A stretch of DNA of 44,683 bases from Actinotignum timonense (GCF_030216305.1 NZ_JASOKT010000015.1:1-44683), one strand, 5' to 3'; positions 1-9,452 are shown, counted from the first letter of the stretch. Translations and numbers: made by a program. Notes: generated by a model not told the origin, from the sequence alone.

Positions 1-198
1 AACCCGGACACTGACGGTGACGGCGTGAACGACGGTGACGAGAAGAAGGACGGCACCGATCCGAATAACCCGGACACTGACGGTGACGGCGTGAACGACG
101 GTGACGAGAAGAAGGACGGCACCGATCCGAATAACCCGGACACCGACGGTGACGGCGTGAACGACGGTGACGAGAAGAAGGACGGGACTGACCCGAAG
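1..198 (+). repeat. 66-bp tandem repeats within the surface protein gene
   Basis: Bases 1-66 and 67-132 are identical, and 133-198 is a close third copy. Each unit encodes 22 residues with one DTDGDG block. Identical direct repeats of this size can gain or lose copies by recombination and also tend to collapse in assemblies. The array probably continues left of the window. Confidence 0.9.
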
Positions 199-1824
199 AA
201 CCCGGACACCGATGGTGACGGCGTGACGGATGGGGATGAGAAGAAGGACGGGACTGACCCGAATAACCCGGACACTGACGGTGACGGTGTGACTGACGGT
301 CGTGAAAAGGACCTGGGCACCGACCCGAAGAATTCCGACACCGATGGTGACGGCCTGACTGACGGTCAGGAAGTTGGTACGGACATTGACGAGAACGGCA
401 AGCCTGCTCGTAACGAGGATGGCACCCCGAAGGTTGATGACTCCAAGGCCACCAAGACCGACCCGAAGAACCCGGACACCGATGGTGACGGTATCAACGA
501 CGGCGACGAAGTCAACGGCACCAAGAACCCGTTCAAGGACGACAAGTCCGATCCGAATGGGAAGCCTGGTAACACCGACCCGCTCAACCCCGACTCGGAT
601 GGTGACGGGGTCAATGACGGTGACGAAGTCACTGGCAAGAACAACGGTGGCAAACCGACCAACCCGAACAAGGCCGATACCGATGGCGATGGCGTCACCG
701 ACGCTGACGAAATCAAGGACGGCACGGACCCGAATAACGCTGACACTGATGGTGATGGCGTGAATGACGGGGACGAAAAGAAGGACGGGACCGACCCGAA
801 GAACCCGGATACTGACGGTGATGGTGTGACTGATGGTCGTGAAAAGGACCTGGGCACCGATCCGAAGAACCCGGATACTGATGGGGATGGCCTGACCGAT
901 GGTGAGGAAGCCGGTACGGATATCGACGAGAACGGTAAGCCTGCTCGCAACGAGGATGGCACCCCGAAGGTCGATGACTCCAAGGCCACCAAGACCGACC
1001 CGAAGAACCCCGATACTGACGGTGACGGCCTGACCGATGGTGAGGAAAAGAAGATCGGTACTGACCCATTGAACCCGGATACTGATGGCGACGGCATCAA
1101 TGACGGTGATGAGGTCAATGGCACCAAGAACCCGTTCCAGGACGATAAGTTCAATAAGGACGGCAAGCCTGGTAACACTGACCCGCTCAACCCGGATACC
1201 GACGGTGATGGTCTCACTGATGGTGACGAAGTTACCGGCAAGAACAACGGTGGCACTCCGACTAACCCGAACAAGGCCGATACTGATGGTGACGGCGTCA
1301 ATGATGGCGACGAAATCAAGAACGGTACGGACCCGAATAAGGGTGATACCGATGGTGATGGCCTGACCGATGGTGACGAGAAGAAGATTGGTACTGACCC
1401 GAAGAACCCGGACACCGACGGTGACGGCATCACGGACGGTGACGAGGTGAACGGCACCAAGAACCCGTTCCAGGATGACAAGTTCAATAAGGACGGCAAG
1501 CCTGGTAACACCAACCCGCTCAACCCTGACACCGATGGTGATGGTCTCACTGACGGTGACGAAGTGACCGGTGCTAAGAACGGTGGCAAGGCAACCAACC
1601 CGAATAAGGCCGACACGGATGGTGACGGTATCAATGACGGTGACGAAATTAAGAACGGCACCGACCCGTTGAACCCGAACGACCCGGGCAAGCCTGCACC
1701 GAAGACCAAGAAGGTCAAGAAGACCCTCCAGGTCACTGGTGCAACGAGCGTTGGTCTTGCTGGAACAGCAGCACTGCTCCTGCTCACTGGCGGGCTCGTG
1801 GTGACGCGGCGCCGCAAGGCATAA
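1..1824 (+). CDS. Thrombospondin type-3 repeat surface protein, C-terminal part
   Basis: The reading frame is open from base 1, so the gene begins before the window; an in-frame ATG at 25 lies inside a repeat and is not the real start. The visible part is a string of about twenty D-T-D-G-D-G calcium-binding blocks separated by linkers such as [12 protein letters not shown]. Longer cassettes ([34 protein letters not shown]) recur two or three times, showing higher-order duplication. The end has a lysine-rich spacer, LQVTG (1726-1740), a hydrophobic segment and an RRRKA tail, which is a sortase sorting-signal layout. TSP3 repeats bind Ca2+ and usually form rigid stalks on adhesins or secreted proteins. 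Inference: a wall-anchored, calcium-stiffened surface protein; its N-terminal functional domain is out of view. Q at position 2 of the sorting motif is unusual. Confidence 0.88.
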   Translation, partial: NPDTDGDGVNDGDEKKDGTDPNNPDTDGDGVNDGDEKKDGTDPNNPDTDGDGVNDGDEKKDGTDPKNPDTDGDGVTDGDEKKDGTDPNNPDTDGDGVTDGREKDLGTDPKNSDTDGDGLTDGQEVGTDIDENGKPARNEDGTPKVDDSKATKTDPKNPDTDGDGINDGDEVNGTKNPFKDDKSDPNGKPGNTDPLNPDSDGDGVNDGDEVTGKNNGGKPTNPNKADTDGDGVTDADEIKDGTDPNNADTDGDGVNDGDEKKDGTDPKNPDTDGDGVTDGREKDLGTDPKNPDTDGDGLTDGEEAGTDIDENGKPARNEDGTPKVDDSKATKTDPKNPDTDGDGLTDGEEKKIGTDPLNPDTDGDGINDGDEVNGTKNPFQDDKFNKDGKPGNTDPLNPDTDGDGLTDGDEVTGKNNGGTPTNPNKADTDGDGVNDGDEIKNGTDPNKGDTDGDGLTDGDEKKIGTDPKNPDTDGDGITDGDEVNGTKNPFQDDKFNKDGKPGNTNPLNPDTDGDGLTDGDEVTGAKNGGKATNPNKADTDGDGINDGDEIKNGTDPLNPNDPGKPAPKTKKVKKTLQVTGATSVGLAGTAALLLLTGGLVVTRRRKA

Positions 1825-1851
1825 CCGCTGAACTGATCGCGTAACGCAAGA

Positions 1852-1898
1852 GAGGGGCTGGCAGACGACCCTGCACAAGGGTGACCTGCCAGCCCCTC
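1852..1898 (+). terminator. Stem-loop after the surface protein gene
   Basis: Bases 1852-1864 pair perfectly with 1886-1898 (13 bp). The 21-base loop holds a second small complementary pair (ACCCT/AGGGT). It lies 28 bases after the stop codon. The 3' side lacks a good T run, so termination may be partial or rely on structure alone. Confidence 0.65.
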
Positions 1899-2034
1899 CT
1901 TGATGCATAAAACCGTTTACCCATAATAAAAGCGACCTCCGCCACGGCCCAGGAATTGCCCGCTCGCATGCACTACGCTGGTGATGCCGCGGTGTGGCAC
2001 GGCGGCTTCCCTGAGATTGAGAAGGTAGCTCGTC

Positions 2035-2751
2035 ATGTTTGAGTCACTGTGCTGCGCCCGCGAATGGACCTTGCGCCCGGGCAGCTTGCTGCGCCGCTCG
2101 CTGGTCTGCCTCATCGGCGTGATTCTCACCGCCATCGGCATCACCGTGGCCCTCAAAGGTCACGCCGGCGTGGACCCCTTCACCGCCCTGCTCCAGGGCG
2201 TCAGCCACATCACCGGCCTGTCCTTCTCCTGGGTGGTCCCGGTGGTCAATATCGCCCTCATCGCGCTCATCTTCCCCTTCGACCACAAAGTCCTCGGACT
2301 GGGCACCGTCCTCAATTTCACCCTGGTCGGGGTGCTCGTCACCAGCTTCACCAGCATCCTCGACTCCATCTACGTTTTCACGTATTCAATCCCAGGGATG
2401 CTCGCCCACCTGGCCATCGGCCTGGTGATTTTCGCGCTGGGGCTCTCGCTTTATATCACCCCGGACATCGGCCAGGGTGCCGCCGACTGCATCGTCCCCG
2501 TGCTCCTGCGCCGCTTCCCGGGCCAGTCCTACCGCACCTTCCGTGTGGCCCAGGACTTCATCGTGGTTCTCATCGCCCTCGCGCTGTTCCGCTTCGATTT
2601 GAGCAGCGGCGTCATCGGCATTGGCACCGCGATCATGGCGCTGGGGATTGGCGTCGTCGTCGATTTCTTTAACCGTACGGTCGCGTACCGTCTTGTTGGT
2701 ACGACGGCGTCCTACACGGCACGCCCCGCCCCCGCTATCACCGAGGAATAA
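2035..2751 (+). CDS. YczE/YitT-like integral membrane protein
   Basis: A 238-residue hydrophobic protein with about five to six predicted membrane segments. The N-terminal GI(T)xxxKGHAGVDPFTALLQGVS stretch is typical of the YczE/YyaS/YitT family (COG2364), whose transport role is not well defined. The start at 2035 is preceded by GAGAAGGT, a plausible ribosome site. It stands alone on the plus strand between the surface-protein stem-loop and a convergent glycosyltransferase gene 62 bases away. The family assignment rests on overall composition and the GVDPF motif; the substrate is unknown. Confidence 0.7.
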   Translation: MFESLCCAREWTLRPGSLLRRSLVCLIGVILTAIGITVALKGHAGVDPFTALLQGVSHITGLSFSWVVPVVNIALIALIFPFDHKVLGLGTVLNFTLVGVLVTSFTSILDSIYVFTYSIPGMLAHLAIGLVIFALGLSLYITPDIGQGAADCIVPVLLRRFPGQSYRTFRVAQDFIVVLIALALFRFDLSSGVIGIGTAIMALGIGVVVDFFNRTVAYRLVGTTASYTARPAPAITEE

Positions 2752-2813
2752 AACACGGGGCGCGCCGCGGGCGCCGTCGTTATATGTGCTAGTGATCGTT
2801 ACGCGAAGCAGCG

Positions 2814-3857
2814 CTACCCGAACCAGCGCTGCACCGCGGCCACGATTTCGCGGTCGAACGCATCATCGGAGTGATGCGCGGCGATCCACTCGCGGAAACT
2901 CCCGCCGCAGGCCGCGTCCAGATCCGCCCGGCACTGCGCGGTGCGGGTGAGGACCCGGGTGAGCATGGCCGCCGCGGCCGCCTCATCGCCATCCGGATAG
3001 AGGAAGGGATAGTTTTCCGGCAGTAGCGCGCGGGCCCAGGGCACGTCCGGGAACACCCCGAGCGCCCCGGCGCCCAGGGCTTCCACGTAGGACAGCCCGT
3101 AGGATTCCTCCGCGGCGGTGGCCAGGAAGGCCGTGGTATGGGCGAGGGCCTGGTAATACGAGGTGCGGGTATCGGTCAGCGGCCCCACGTGCATCCACGG
3201 CAGGCGCGAGTACCGCATGGCTTTCTCGGAAACCAGGTGCGCTTCGTGCAGGCGCATCTCCACCGTGAGCGGGATGAGTTCGCGCACCCGGCTCAGCACA
3301 TCCATGAAGAAATCGGGGCGTTTGCGCGCCGAGAGGTAAATCGCGGGATAGAGCACCACCGGGACCTCCGGTTCGCGCCGCTCTTGCACGTGGTCGAGGC
3401 GGAAACCGAGATTCACCCAGCCGAGCTTGAGCCTCCCGGCCAGCGGGGGCACCGTCCACTTATTCACCATCTCGCGGATCTCACCGGCGGTGCGCTCCGA
3501 ATTGGCAAACGTGGGGAAGAGCGCGCAAGAAAGCGCCACCGGGGCGATCTCCTCCGCGCTTTCCAGGGTGGAAACCGGCAGCCACACAAAATTCATGAGC
3601 CGCGGGGCGGGCCGGCCGGCCGCCGCCTGGCCCGCGGCCCGTAGGCGCGCCCACAGGGCCGGGGTATCATGCACATCCATAGTGATGACCACCGTATCTG
3701 GGGCGAGCTCTTCGGCGGAAACCCCGCTGGGGTCAAGCACCACCGCATCCGGGAAAATACGCAGGAGGCGGCGCAGCAGGGTAGCGCCGGCATCCTGGCC
3801 GGCTATTTTTCCTTCCGGGCTGATCTGAGCGCCGGACCAATGCACGGCGATATTCAT
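2814..3857 (-). CDS. GT-B glycosyltransferase, GT4-like
   Basis: A 347-residue cytoplasmic protein. The C-terminal half has EESYGLSYVEALGAGALG, matching the E-x7-E nucleotide-sugar-binding signature of GT4-type retaining glycosyltransferases. The N-terminal half has a Rossmann-like start (MNIAVHWSGAQ) and a middle segment with VNLGFRLDHV before the second domain. Its ATG overlaps the TGA of the pyrophosphatase gene (ATGA at 3854-3857), so translation is probably coupled. That pairing is not an obvious functional link. Acceptor and sugar donor cannot be told from sequence; a role in glycolipid or cell-wall glycan synthesis is only a guess. Confidence 0.65.
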   Translation of the reverse strand: MNIAVHWSGAQISPEGKIAGQDAGATLLRRLLRIFPDAVVLDPSGVSAEELAPDTVVITMDVHDTPALWARLRAAGQAAAGRPAPRLMNFVWLPVSTLESAEEIAPVALSCALFPTFANSERTAGEIREMVNKWTVPPLAGRLKLGWVNLGFRLDHVQERREPEVPVVLYPAIYLSARKRPDFFMDVLSRVRELIPLTVEMRLHEAHLVSEKAMRYSRLPWMHVGPLTDTRTSYYQALAHTTAFLATAAEESYGLSYVEALGAGALGVFPDVPWARALLPENYPFLYPDGDEAAAAAMLTRVLTRTAQCRADLDAACGGSFREWIAAHHSDDAFDREIVAAVQRWFG

Positions 3858-6475
3858 GCCAGGACTCCCTTCTCGGGTTCGGATCCGGTGTAAAACCGGG
3901 AATGCGGTTCGAGCGCCGGTTCGGATACGGGCGAAGATTCAGGTGAAGATTCACGCGAAGATTCAGGTTCGGGTTCGTCCAGCAGCGGATCCTCGGTGGA
4001 TGCCTGGATGCGCATGCTGTAGAACGAGCGGTAAATAAAGACGAGCGCGAGAGCCCCGAAGCACACCGCCAGGCCGGTGACCACCGCGGTGAGATTCTGA
4101 GCGTTGAGGCTCACGGCCAGCTCCACGGCGAGCAGGCCGAAGAGAGTCGTGAACTTAATAATCGGGTTGAGGGCCACCGAGGAAGTGTCCTTGAAAGGAT
4201 CACCCACGGTATCGCCCACGATGGTGGCATCGTGGAGCGCGGTGCCCTTCGCGTGCAGATCCACCTCCACGATCTTCTTCGCGTTATCCCAGGCCCCACC
4301 CGCATTCGCCATGTAAATCGCCTGGTAGAGGCCGAAAATAGCGATGGAAATGAGGTAGCCGATAAAGAAGTACGGCTCGATAAACGCGAAGGAAAGAGTA
4401 GCGAAGAAGACCGCCAGGAAAATGGTGAGCATCCCCTGCTGTGCGTATTGGGTACAAATTTCGACGACGCGCCGCGAGTCATCGTGGGAAGCCCGCTCCG
4501 CATTTTTATCTAGATGGATGGACTCTTTGATGAACTCCACCGCCCGGTACGCACCCGTGGTCACCGCCTGCATCGAGGCGCCGGAGAACCAGAAGATCAC
4601 CGCGCCCCCGCTGATAATCCCGAGCAGGAACGGGGCATGCATGAGGGACAGCATCTCGATTCCGCTGGTCAGCCCACCGGTCAGCCCGATAATAATCGAG
4701 AAGATCATCGTGGTCGCCCCCACCACCGCGGTGCCGATGAGCACCGGCTTGGCGGTGGCCTTGAAGGTATTGCCGGCGCCGTCGTTCTCCTCCAGCATGA
4801 GCTTGGCGCGGTCCCATTGCGGGGCGAAACCAAAACCGGAGCGAATATCGGCGTCGATATCGGGGAGCGCCTCGATGCAGGAAAGCTCGTAGACCGACTG
4901 GGCGTTATCCGTGACCGGGCCGTAGGAATCCACCGCGATGGTCACCGGCCCCATGCCGAGGAACCCGAAGGCCACCAGCCCGAAAGCGAAAACAGCCGGC
5001 GCCAGCATGAACTCACCGAGCGTGGCATCCGCGATCACGAAAGCCCCGGCCATGAGCCCCACGATGGTGATGCCCAGCCAGAAGGCGGAGAAATTCCCGG
5101 CTACCACGCCGGAAAGGATATTGAGGGAAGCCCCGCCCTGGCGCGAGCTCTTCACCACTTCGCGCACGTGCCGCGAGGTTGTGGAGGTGAAGACCTTGAC
5201 CAGCTCGGGGATAAGCGCTCCCGCCAAAGTCCCGCAGGTCACGATAGTGGCGAGCGCGAGCCACAGTGCGCCGTCGTTCCCACCCAAAACGAGCCAGGAG
5301 ATCCCGTATACGCAAGCAATGCAGAAAATCGAGGTGAGCCACACGAGTGAACTCAGCGGTTTTTCGAAATTGAGGGTAGTCGCGGTGGCGTAGCGGGTGG
5401 CGGCCAGGCGCGCGTTGAGGCCGTAGGCCAGCGCCGAGGCGATAATCATGGCCACGCGCACCGTGAAGACCCACACCAGCAGGGTTGCTTGCAGGGCCGG
5501 CTCATGCACCGCGAGCACGATGAAGGTCACCAGCGCCACCCCGGTCACCCCGTAGGTTTCGAAGCCGTCCGCGGAGGGGCCCACCGAATCCCCGGCATTA
5601 TCGCCCACGCAATCGGCGATGACGCCCGGGTTACGCGGGTCGTCCTCATCAATTTTGAAGACGATCTTCATGAGGTCGGAGCCAATATCGGCAATCTTCG
5701 TGAAAATACCACCGGCGATGCGCAGCGCCGAAGCGCCCAGCGATTCCCCAATCGCGAAGCCAATAAAGCAGGCCCCCGCCACATCCGCGGGCAGGAACAG
5801 CAAAATGACCAGCATCATGAGCAATTCCAGGGAAATGAGCACCATCCCGATGGACATCCCCGAACGCAGCGGCACCTGGTGCAGCGGGAGGGGCCGCCCG
5901 CGCAGCGAAGCGAAAGCCGTGCGCGCATTGGCCAGGGTATTCACGCGAATCCCGAACCACGCCACCGCGTACGAGCCGCCCATACCCAGCAGCGAGAACG
6001 CCACCACAATCGCGAGCTTCCCCCAGGTGAAGCCCACCAGGAACTTGTAATAGACCACGATGACCGCGGTAATAAAAGCCCAGAGCACCAAGAGGAACCG
6101 CCCCTGTTTGACCAGGTAGGCCTTGCAGGTTTCGTAAATGAGGTCGGCGACCTCGGCCATGGCCCGATGCACCGGAAGCTTACGCAGATTCATATACGTG
6201 ATGAGCCCGAAGCACAGCCCCAGCACGCAGACCCCCACCCCGATGAGGAGGAGCAACCGGCCGGATACCCCGCCCACTGCGCTCACGCCCGACAGATCAG
6301 GCAATACGATATTTGCTTCACCTCCGTGCACAGTTGCCGCACCGGCGGGCGCGCTCGCGGAGGCGGCGCACGAACCTAGGGCAACGGGAGCCAGCGCGAG
6401 CGCCCCGAGCAGGGCCAGCCGCCGGCGTGGACGCGAGGTGTTCTTGTGTGTGGATACAGAAAAACAACGTCCCAT
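3854..6475 (-). CDS. hppA: Membrane-bound proton-translocating pyrophosphatase, divergent type
   Basis: An 873-residue polytopic protein that hydrolyses PPi to pump protons. Visible motifs are DIGSDLMK (about 263-270), DDPRNPGVIADCVGDNAGD (about 278-296), DSYGPVTDNA (516-525) and GDTVGDPFKDTS near the C-terminus. Lysine 572 in GNTFKAT occupies the position that in canonical enzymes gives K+ independence. The first motif departs from the usual DVGADLVGK form, and the protein is longer than the typical 660-770 residues. The N-terminus has RRR followed by a hydrophobic stretch ending LGSC (33-36), like a lipoprotein signal. The C-terminus is an acidic Glu/Ser/Pro tail of about 45 residues. A GAGG ribosome site precedes the ATG. 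The PPase assignment is firm; the subfamily and signal-peptide readings are inference. Confidence 0.93.
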   Translation of the reverse strand: MGRCFSVSTHKNTSRPRRRLALLGALALAPVALGSCAASASAPAGAATVHGGEANIVLPDLSGVSAVGGVSGRLLLLIGVGVCVLGLCFGLITYMNLRKLPVHRAMAEVADLIYETCKAYLVKQGRFLLVLWAFITAVIVVYYKFLVGFTWGKLAIVVAFSLLGMGGSYAVAWFGIRVNTLANARTAFASLRGRPLPLHQVPLRSGMSIGMVLISLELLMMLVILLFLPADVAGACFIGFAIGESLGASALRIAGGIFTKIADIGSDLMKIVFKIDEDDPRNPGVIADCVGDNAGDSVGPSADGFETYGVTGVALVTFIVLAVHEPALQATLLVWVFTVRVAMIIASALAYGLNARLAATRYATATTLNFEKPLSSLVWLTSIFCIACVYGISWLVLGGNDGALWLALATIVTCGTLAGALIPELVKVFTSTTSRHVREVVKSSRQGGASLNILSGVVAGNFSAFWLGITIVGLMAGAFVIADATLGEFMLAPAVFAFGLVAFGFLGMGPVTIAVDSYGPVTDNAQSVYELSCIEALPDIDADIRSGFGFAPQWDRAKLMLEENDGAGNTFKATAKPVLIGTAVVGATTMIFSIIIGLTGGLTSGIEMLSLMHAPFLLGIISGGAVIFWFSGASMQAVTTGAYRAVEFIKESIHLDKNAERASHDDSRRVVEICTQYAQQGMLTIFLAVFFATLSFAFIEPYFFIGYLISIAIFGLYQAIYMANAGGAWDNAKKIVEVDLHAKGTALHDATIVGDTVGDPFKDTSSVALNPIIKFTTLFGLLAVELAVSLNAQNLTAVVTGLAVCFGALALVFIYRSFYSMRIQASTEDPLLDEPEPESSRESSPESSPVSEPALEPHSRFYTGSEPEKGVLA

Positions 6476-6497
6476 AATTACCTCGACATAAAATGAT

Positions 6498-6513
6498 GAG
6501 GCTCCTTTGCCTC
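6498..6513 (-). other. Small hairpin in the hppA leader
   Basis: GAGGC and GCCTC pair across six bases, about 22 bases before the hppA ATG. It could affect translation or be incidental. No convincing promoter pair was identified in the 194-base gap between hppA and the small YbdD-type gene. Confidence 0.25.
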
Positions 6514-6567
6514 TCTTTTATCCTATGCCGCTTGGGCTGCTAGTTCTTGGGACCAGGTACGACGACG

Positions 6568-6607
6568 CCGCCCCTGCGCGGGCACCACTGTGGCCGCGCA
6601 GGGGCGG
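6568..6607 (-). terminator. 14-bp GC-rich hairpin after the cstA operon
   Basis: Bases 6568-6581 pair perfectly with 6594-6607 around a 12-base loop, 62 bases beyond the stop of the YbdD-type gene. Its position suits the end of the cstA transcript, though no T run follows on the minus strand. One copy of the dispersed TACGACGACGC motif (6558-6568) abuts and shares one base with the stem. Confidence 0.6.
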
Positions 6608-6669
6608 GTTGGCCGGTTTCCAGCCCGGCGCCTAAGGCCAAGCCTGGTGATGAACGCCAAGCCCGGCGC

Positions 6670-6867
6670 TTAGCAGCAGCCGGTGGAGACATTCTCCTCG
6701 TCGAAGGCTGCGCGCTGGCGCCAGAACTCGCGTTTGGCGAGCGGCGGATGATCGGGATGTTCACGGGCGTGCCGGGCTACGTATTTCTCGTAAGCCGATT
6801 CACCGGTGAAATCCCGCCACAGGCCGCGAGCGTGCGCCGCGAAGGCGCGGAGCTGGGTCATGAACAT
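6670..6867 (-). CDS. YbdD/YjiX-family small protein (CstA partner)
   Basis: A 65-residue basic protein with Y-x2-YV-x-H...HP-D-PP...FWRQR and a terminal Cys-Cys, the layout of the YbdD/YjiX (DUF466) family. These proteins are normally encoded directly after cstA or btsT, as here with a 12-base gap, and are thought to assist or tune the transporter, although the mechanism is unclear. An internal ATG at codon 3 (MTQLRAF) is an alternative start. Confidence 0.85.
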   Translation of the reverse strand: MFMTQLRAFAAHARGLWRDFTGESAYEKYVARHAREHPDHPPLAKREFWRQRAAFDEENVSTGCC

Positions 6868-6879
6868 TGGCCTGATCTC

Positions 6880-9351
6880 CTAGCTCTGAGCGGACCCGGA
6901 AGAATCCGAGTCGCTGGCAGAGCTCGCCTTGGCTGCTGGCGGCGTCGTCGTACCGGAACCGGAACCGTGCGCGCCCGCACCCTTACGGTGATCGAAACCG
7001 GGAATCAAAGCCGGGTCGCCCACGACGGCGTATTCCGCCACCACCTTCTTCTCCAACTTGGTCGGGAAGAGCTGGGTGGGCGCGTAGAAGTTGGACTCCT
7101 GGTAGGGATCCTCGGAGTTCACGTACTTCTTCGCGGCGATAACCCGGATGATCTTGATAATCGCGCACACCAGCACGAAGGCCACCGTGGCCAGGAAGAT
7201 GACCGAGAGCCAGCCCTGGATGAAGGTGTTACGCACAATCGCGGACTGGATGCCGATGGCTCCGGTATCCCCGGCGGCCTGCGCCTTGGCGAGCGCTGCC
7301 TTCGCGTTGGTGTTCTGGGTGAAGTACCCGATGGCGGCGTCGGAGGAGAAGATCTTCTGCCAGGACGCCGCGAAGGTGACGATCAGGTCGAAGGTCGCGG
7401 CGATGCCCGGGATCCAGGCCCACTTCGCCCAGCCCTTATTGACCACCACCACGGTGCATAAAATCAGGGCCAAAGCGGCGATAAGCTGGTTCGCTACGCC
7501 GAAGAGCGGGTAGAGCGTTTGGATACCGCCGCGCGGGTCGGTCACGCCCATGAGCAGCAGCGAACCCCAGGCCGCCACCACCACGGCCGTGGTAATCCAC
7601 GCGCCCACTCGCCAGGAAGGATCCTTGAACTTGGGCAGCACATTGCCCAGGGCGTCGCCCAGCTGGAAGCGGGCCACGCGGGTCACGGCGTCCACGGCGG
7701 AGAGGATGAACAGCGCCTCGAACATAATCGCGAAGTGGTACCAGAAGCCCATCATGGCCTGGCCGCCGCCTACCTGGTGCAGAATATGGGCGATGGCCAC
7801 CGCGAGGGTGGGCGCACCACCGGTACGCGAGGTGACGGAGGTTTCCCCAACGTCCTCGGCGACCTTATCGAAGGCTTCCGCGCCCACGTAGGTCTTCTCA
7901 TTGCCGTTCTCATCCCAGGATTCCCAGCGGGCTTCCACCGAATTGCCGTGGGTATCGGTGACCGCGAGGTTTTGCACCGCGGCCGCCGAAAGCTCGGAGC
8001 GGTTATCGGTCATCTGCACGATGGCCGTGCCCGCCAGCTTATCGGTGGTGTGCTCGGAGGTATTCATACCGAAGTAGATACCCATATTGAGGGAAGAGGC
8101 CGCGGCCAGCGCCATAATCGCCACGAAGGATTCCATGAGCATGCCGCCGTAGCCGATCATGCGGACCTGGGATTCCTTCTGGATCATCTTCGGGGAGGTA
8201 CCCGAGGACACCGTTGCGTGCATCCCGGAAAGCGCCCCGCAGGCGATGGTAATAAAGAGGAAGGGGAAGAGTTCCCCGGCGAATACCGGGCCGTCCGTAT
8301 TCGAAGCGAATTCGGTGACGGCCGGCATTTCCACCAGCGGGCGCACGATGAGAATGCCCAGCGCCAGCACCACGATAGTGCCGACCTTCATGAAGGTGGA
8401 CAGGTAGTCACGCGGGGTGAGGAGCAGCCAAACTGGCAGCACGGCCGCGAAAAAACCGTACACAATCATGCACCACACGAGGGTGGTGGGGGACAGGTGC
8501 AAGAACGCCTGGCCGAAATCGGATTCCGCCACGTAGCGGCCCCCGATAATCGCACCGAGCAGCGCAATGAACCCAACAATGGACACCATCGTGATATTGC
8601 CGGGCTGCACGAAACGCAGCCACAGGCCCATGCACAGCGCGATGGGGATCGTCATACCGACGGCGAAAACACCCCAGGGCGAATCGGCCAGCGCGTTCAC
8701 GCAGATCATGGCGAGCACGGCCAGCACGATCATGAGCATGACGAGGATCATGACCGCGGCCACGGCCCCGCCGATCTTCCCGATTTCATCCACGGCCATC
8801 TGGCCGAGGCTGCGCCCGCCGCGGCGCATGGAGAAGAAGAGGACGAGCATGTCCTGGACGGCACCGGCCACGCACACCCCGAAGATAATCCACAGGGTGC
8901 CGGGCAGGTAGCCCATCTGGGCGGCCAGCACCGGGCCCACCAGCGGGCCGGCGCCGGCGATAGCGGCGAAGTGATGCCCGTAGAGCACCACGCGGTTCGT
9001 CGGGTCGAAATCGCGTCCGTTATTGATGCGTTCGGCCGGCGTCGCGTTGGAATCGTCGGGCTTCATAATGGTTTTTTGAATAAAGAGCGCGTAGAAGCGG
9101 TAGGCGATCATGTAGGTGCAGACCGACGTCACCACGAACCACGCGGTATTGACTTGTTCACCGCGATAGAAGGCGAGCATGTACCAGCCCGCAACGCCGA
9201 GGGCTGTTACGAGGACCCACACCGCGATGCGCGGCAGCGTCCACTTCGTATGCGGTTTTGTTCCGACCGGAACACCGTGGCGGTTCCGGATAATATATTT
9301 TTCCTCTTCTTCGCTATAGCTCGGAAGAGCAGTGTCAGCTGGTGCACTCAT
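6880..9351 (-). CDS. cstA: CstA-family carbon starvation transporter
   Basis: An 823-residue protein with many membrane segments. Typical family stretches include NRVVLYGHHFAAIAGAGPLVGPVLAAQMGY, given here only as its recognisable core HHFAAIAGAGPLVGP. Members import peptides or pyruvate (the BtsT/CstA branch) by ion symport. The open frame extends upstream to 9456, but the ATG at 9351 has GGAG nine bases ahead and is the better start. A polar loop of about 75 residues (SELSAAAVQNLAV onward) interrupts the membrane core, and the C-terminus ends in a cytoplasmic Ser/Thr/Asp-rich tail. The small YbdD-type partner follows directly. The substrate (pyruvate versus peptides) cannot be fixed from sequence. 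Confidence 0.93.
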   Translation of the reverse strand: MSAPADTALPSYSEEEEKYIIRNRHGVPVGTKPHTKWTLPRIAVWVLVTALGVAGWYMLAFYRGEQVNTAWFVVTSVCTYMIAYRFYALFIQKTIMKPDDSNATPAERINNGRDFDPTNRVVLYGHHFAAIAGAGPLVGPVLAAQMGYLPGTLWIIFGVCVAGAVQDMLVLFFSMRRGGRSLGQMAVDEIGKIGGAVAAVMILVMLMIVLAVLAMICVNALADSPWGVFAVGMTIPIALCMGLWLRFVQPGNITMVSIVGFIALLGAIIGGRYVAESDFGQAFLHLSPTTLVWCMIVYGFFAAVLPVWLLLTPRDYLSTFMKVGTIVVLALGILIVRPLVEMPAVTEFASNTDGPVFAGELFPFLFITIACGALSGMHATVSSGTSPKMIQKESQVRMIGYGGMLMESFVAIMALAAASSLNMGIYFGMNTSEHTTDKLAGTAIVQMTDNRSELSAAAVQNLAVTDTHGNSVEARWESWDENGNEKTYVGAEAFDKVAEDVGETSVTSRTGGAPTLAVAIAHILHQVGGGQAMMGFWYHFAIMFEALFILSAVDAVTRVARFQLGDALGNVLPKFKDPSWRVGAWITTAVVVAAWGSLLLMGVTDPRGGIQTLYPLFGVANQLIAALALILCTVVVVNKGWAKWAWIPGIAATFDLIVTFAASWQKIFSSDAAIGYFTQNTNAKAALAKAQAAGDTGAIGIQSAIVRNTFIQGWLSVIFLATVAFVLVCAIIKIIRVIAAKKYVNSEDPYQESNFYAPTQLFPTKLEKKVVAEYAVVGDPALIPGFDHRKGAGAHGSGSGTTTPPAAKASSASDSDSSGSAQS

Positions 9352-9436
9352 GGCTGAAACTCCATTTATATGGGCCGGCGCGGTCCGCGTGGACGGCAGC
9401 GCTGGCATCTCGAGCGGATCCTCGGTTGAGTACCCG

Positions 9437-9452
9437 GGTGGCGTACGCCACC
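9437..9452 (-). promoter_or_regulatory. 16-bp perfect palindrome in the cstA leader
   Basis: GGTGGCGTACGCCACC reads identically on both strands. On the minus strand it lies just downstream of an AT-rich TATTAT (9460-9465) that could be a -10 element, so it would cover the first transcribed bases of cstA. That is a common operator position. The regulator is unknown and the -10 assignment is weak. Confidence 0.45.

Noticed and set aside
366..1817. Long antisense open frame (483 codons) opposite the surface protein
   Set aside because: It arises from the repetitive DTDGDG coding sequence; the translation is a Pro/Ser repeat with no start signal.
7519..9357. 612-codon open frame opposite cstA
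   Set aside because: His/Gly/Arg-rich translation without domain signal, opposite a clear CstA gene.
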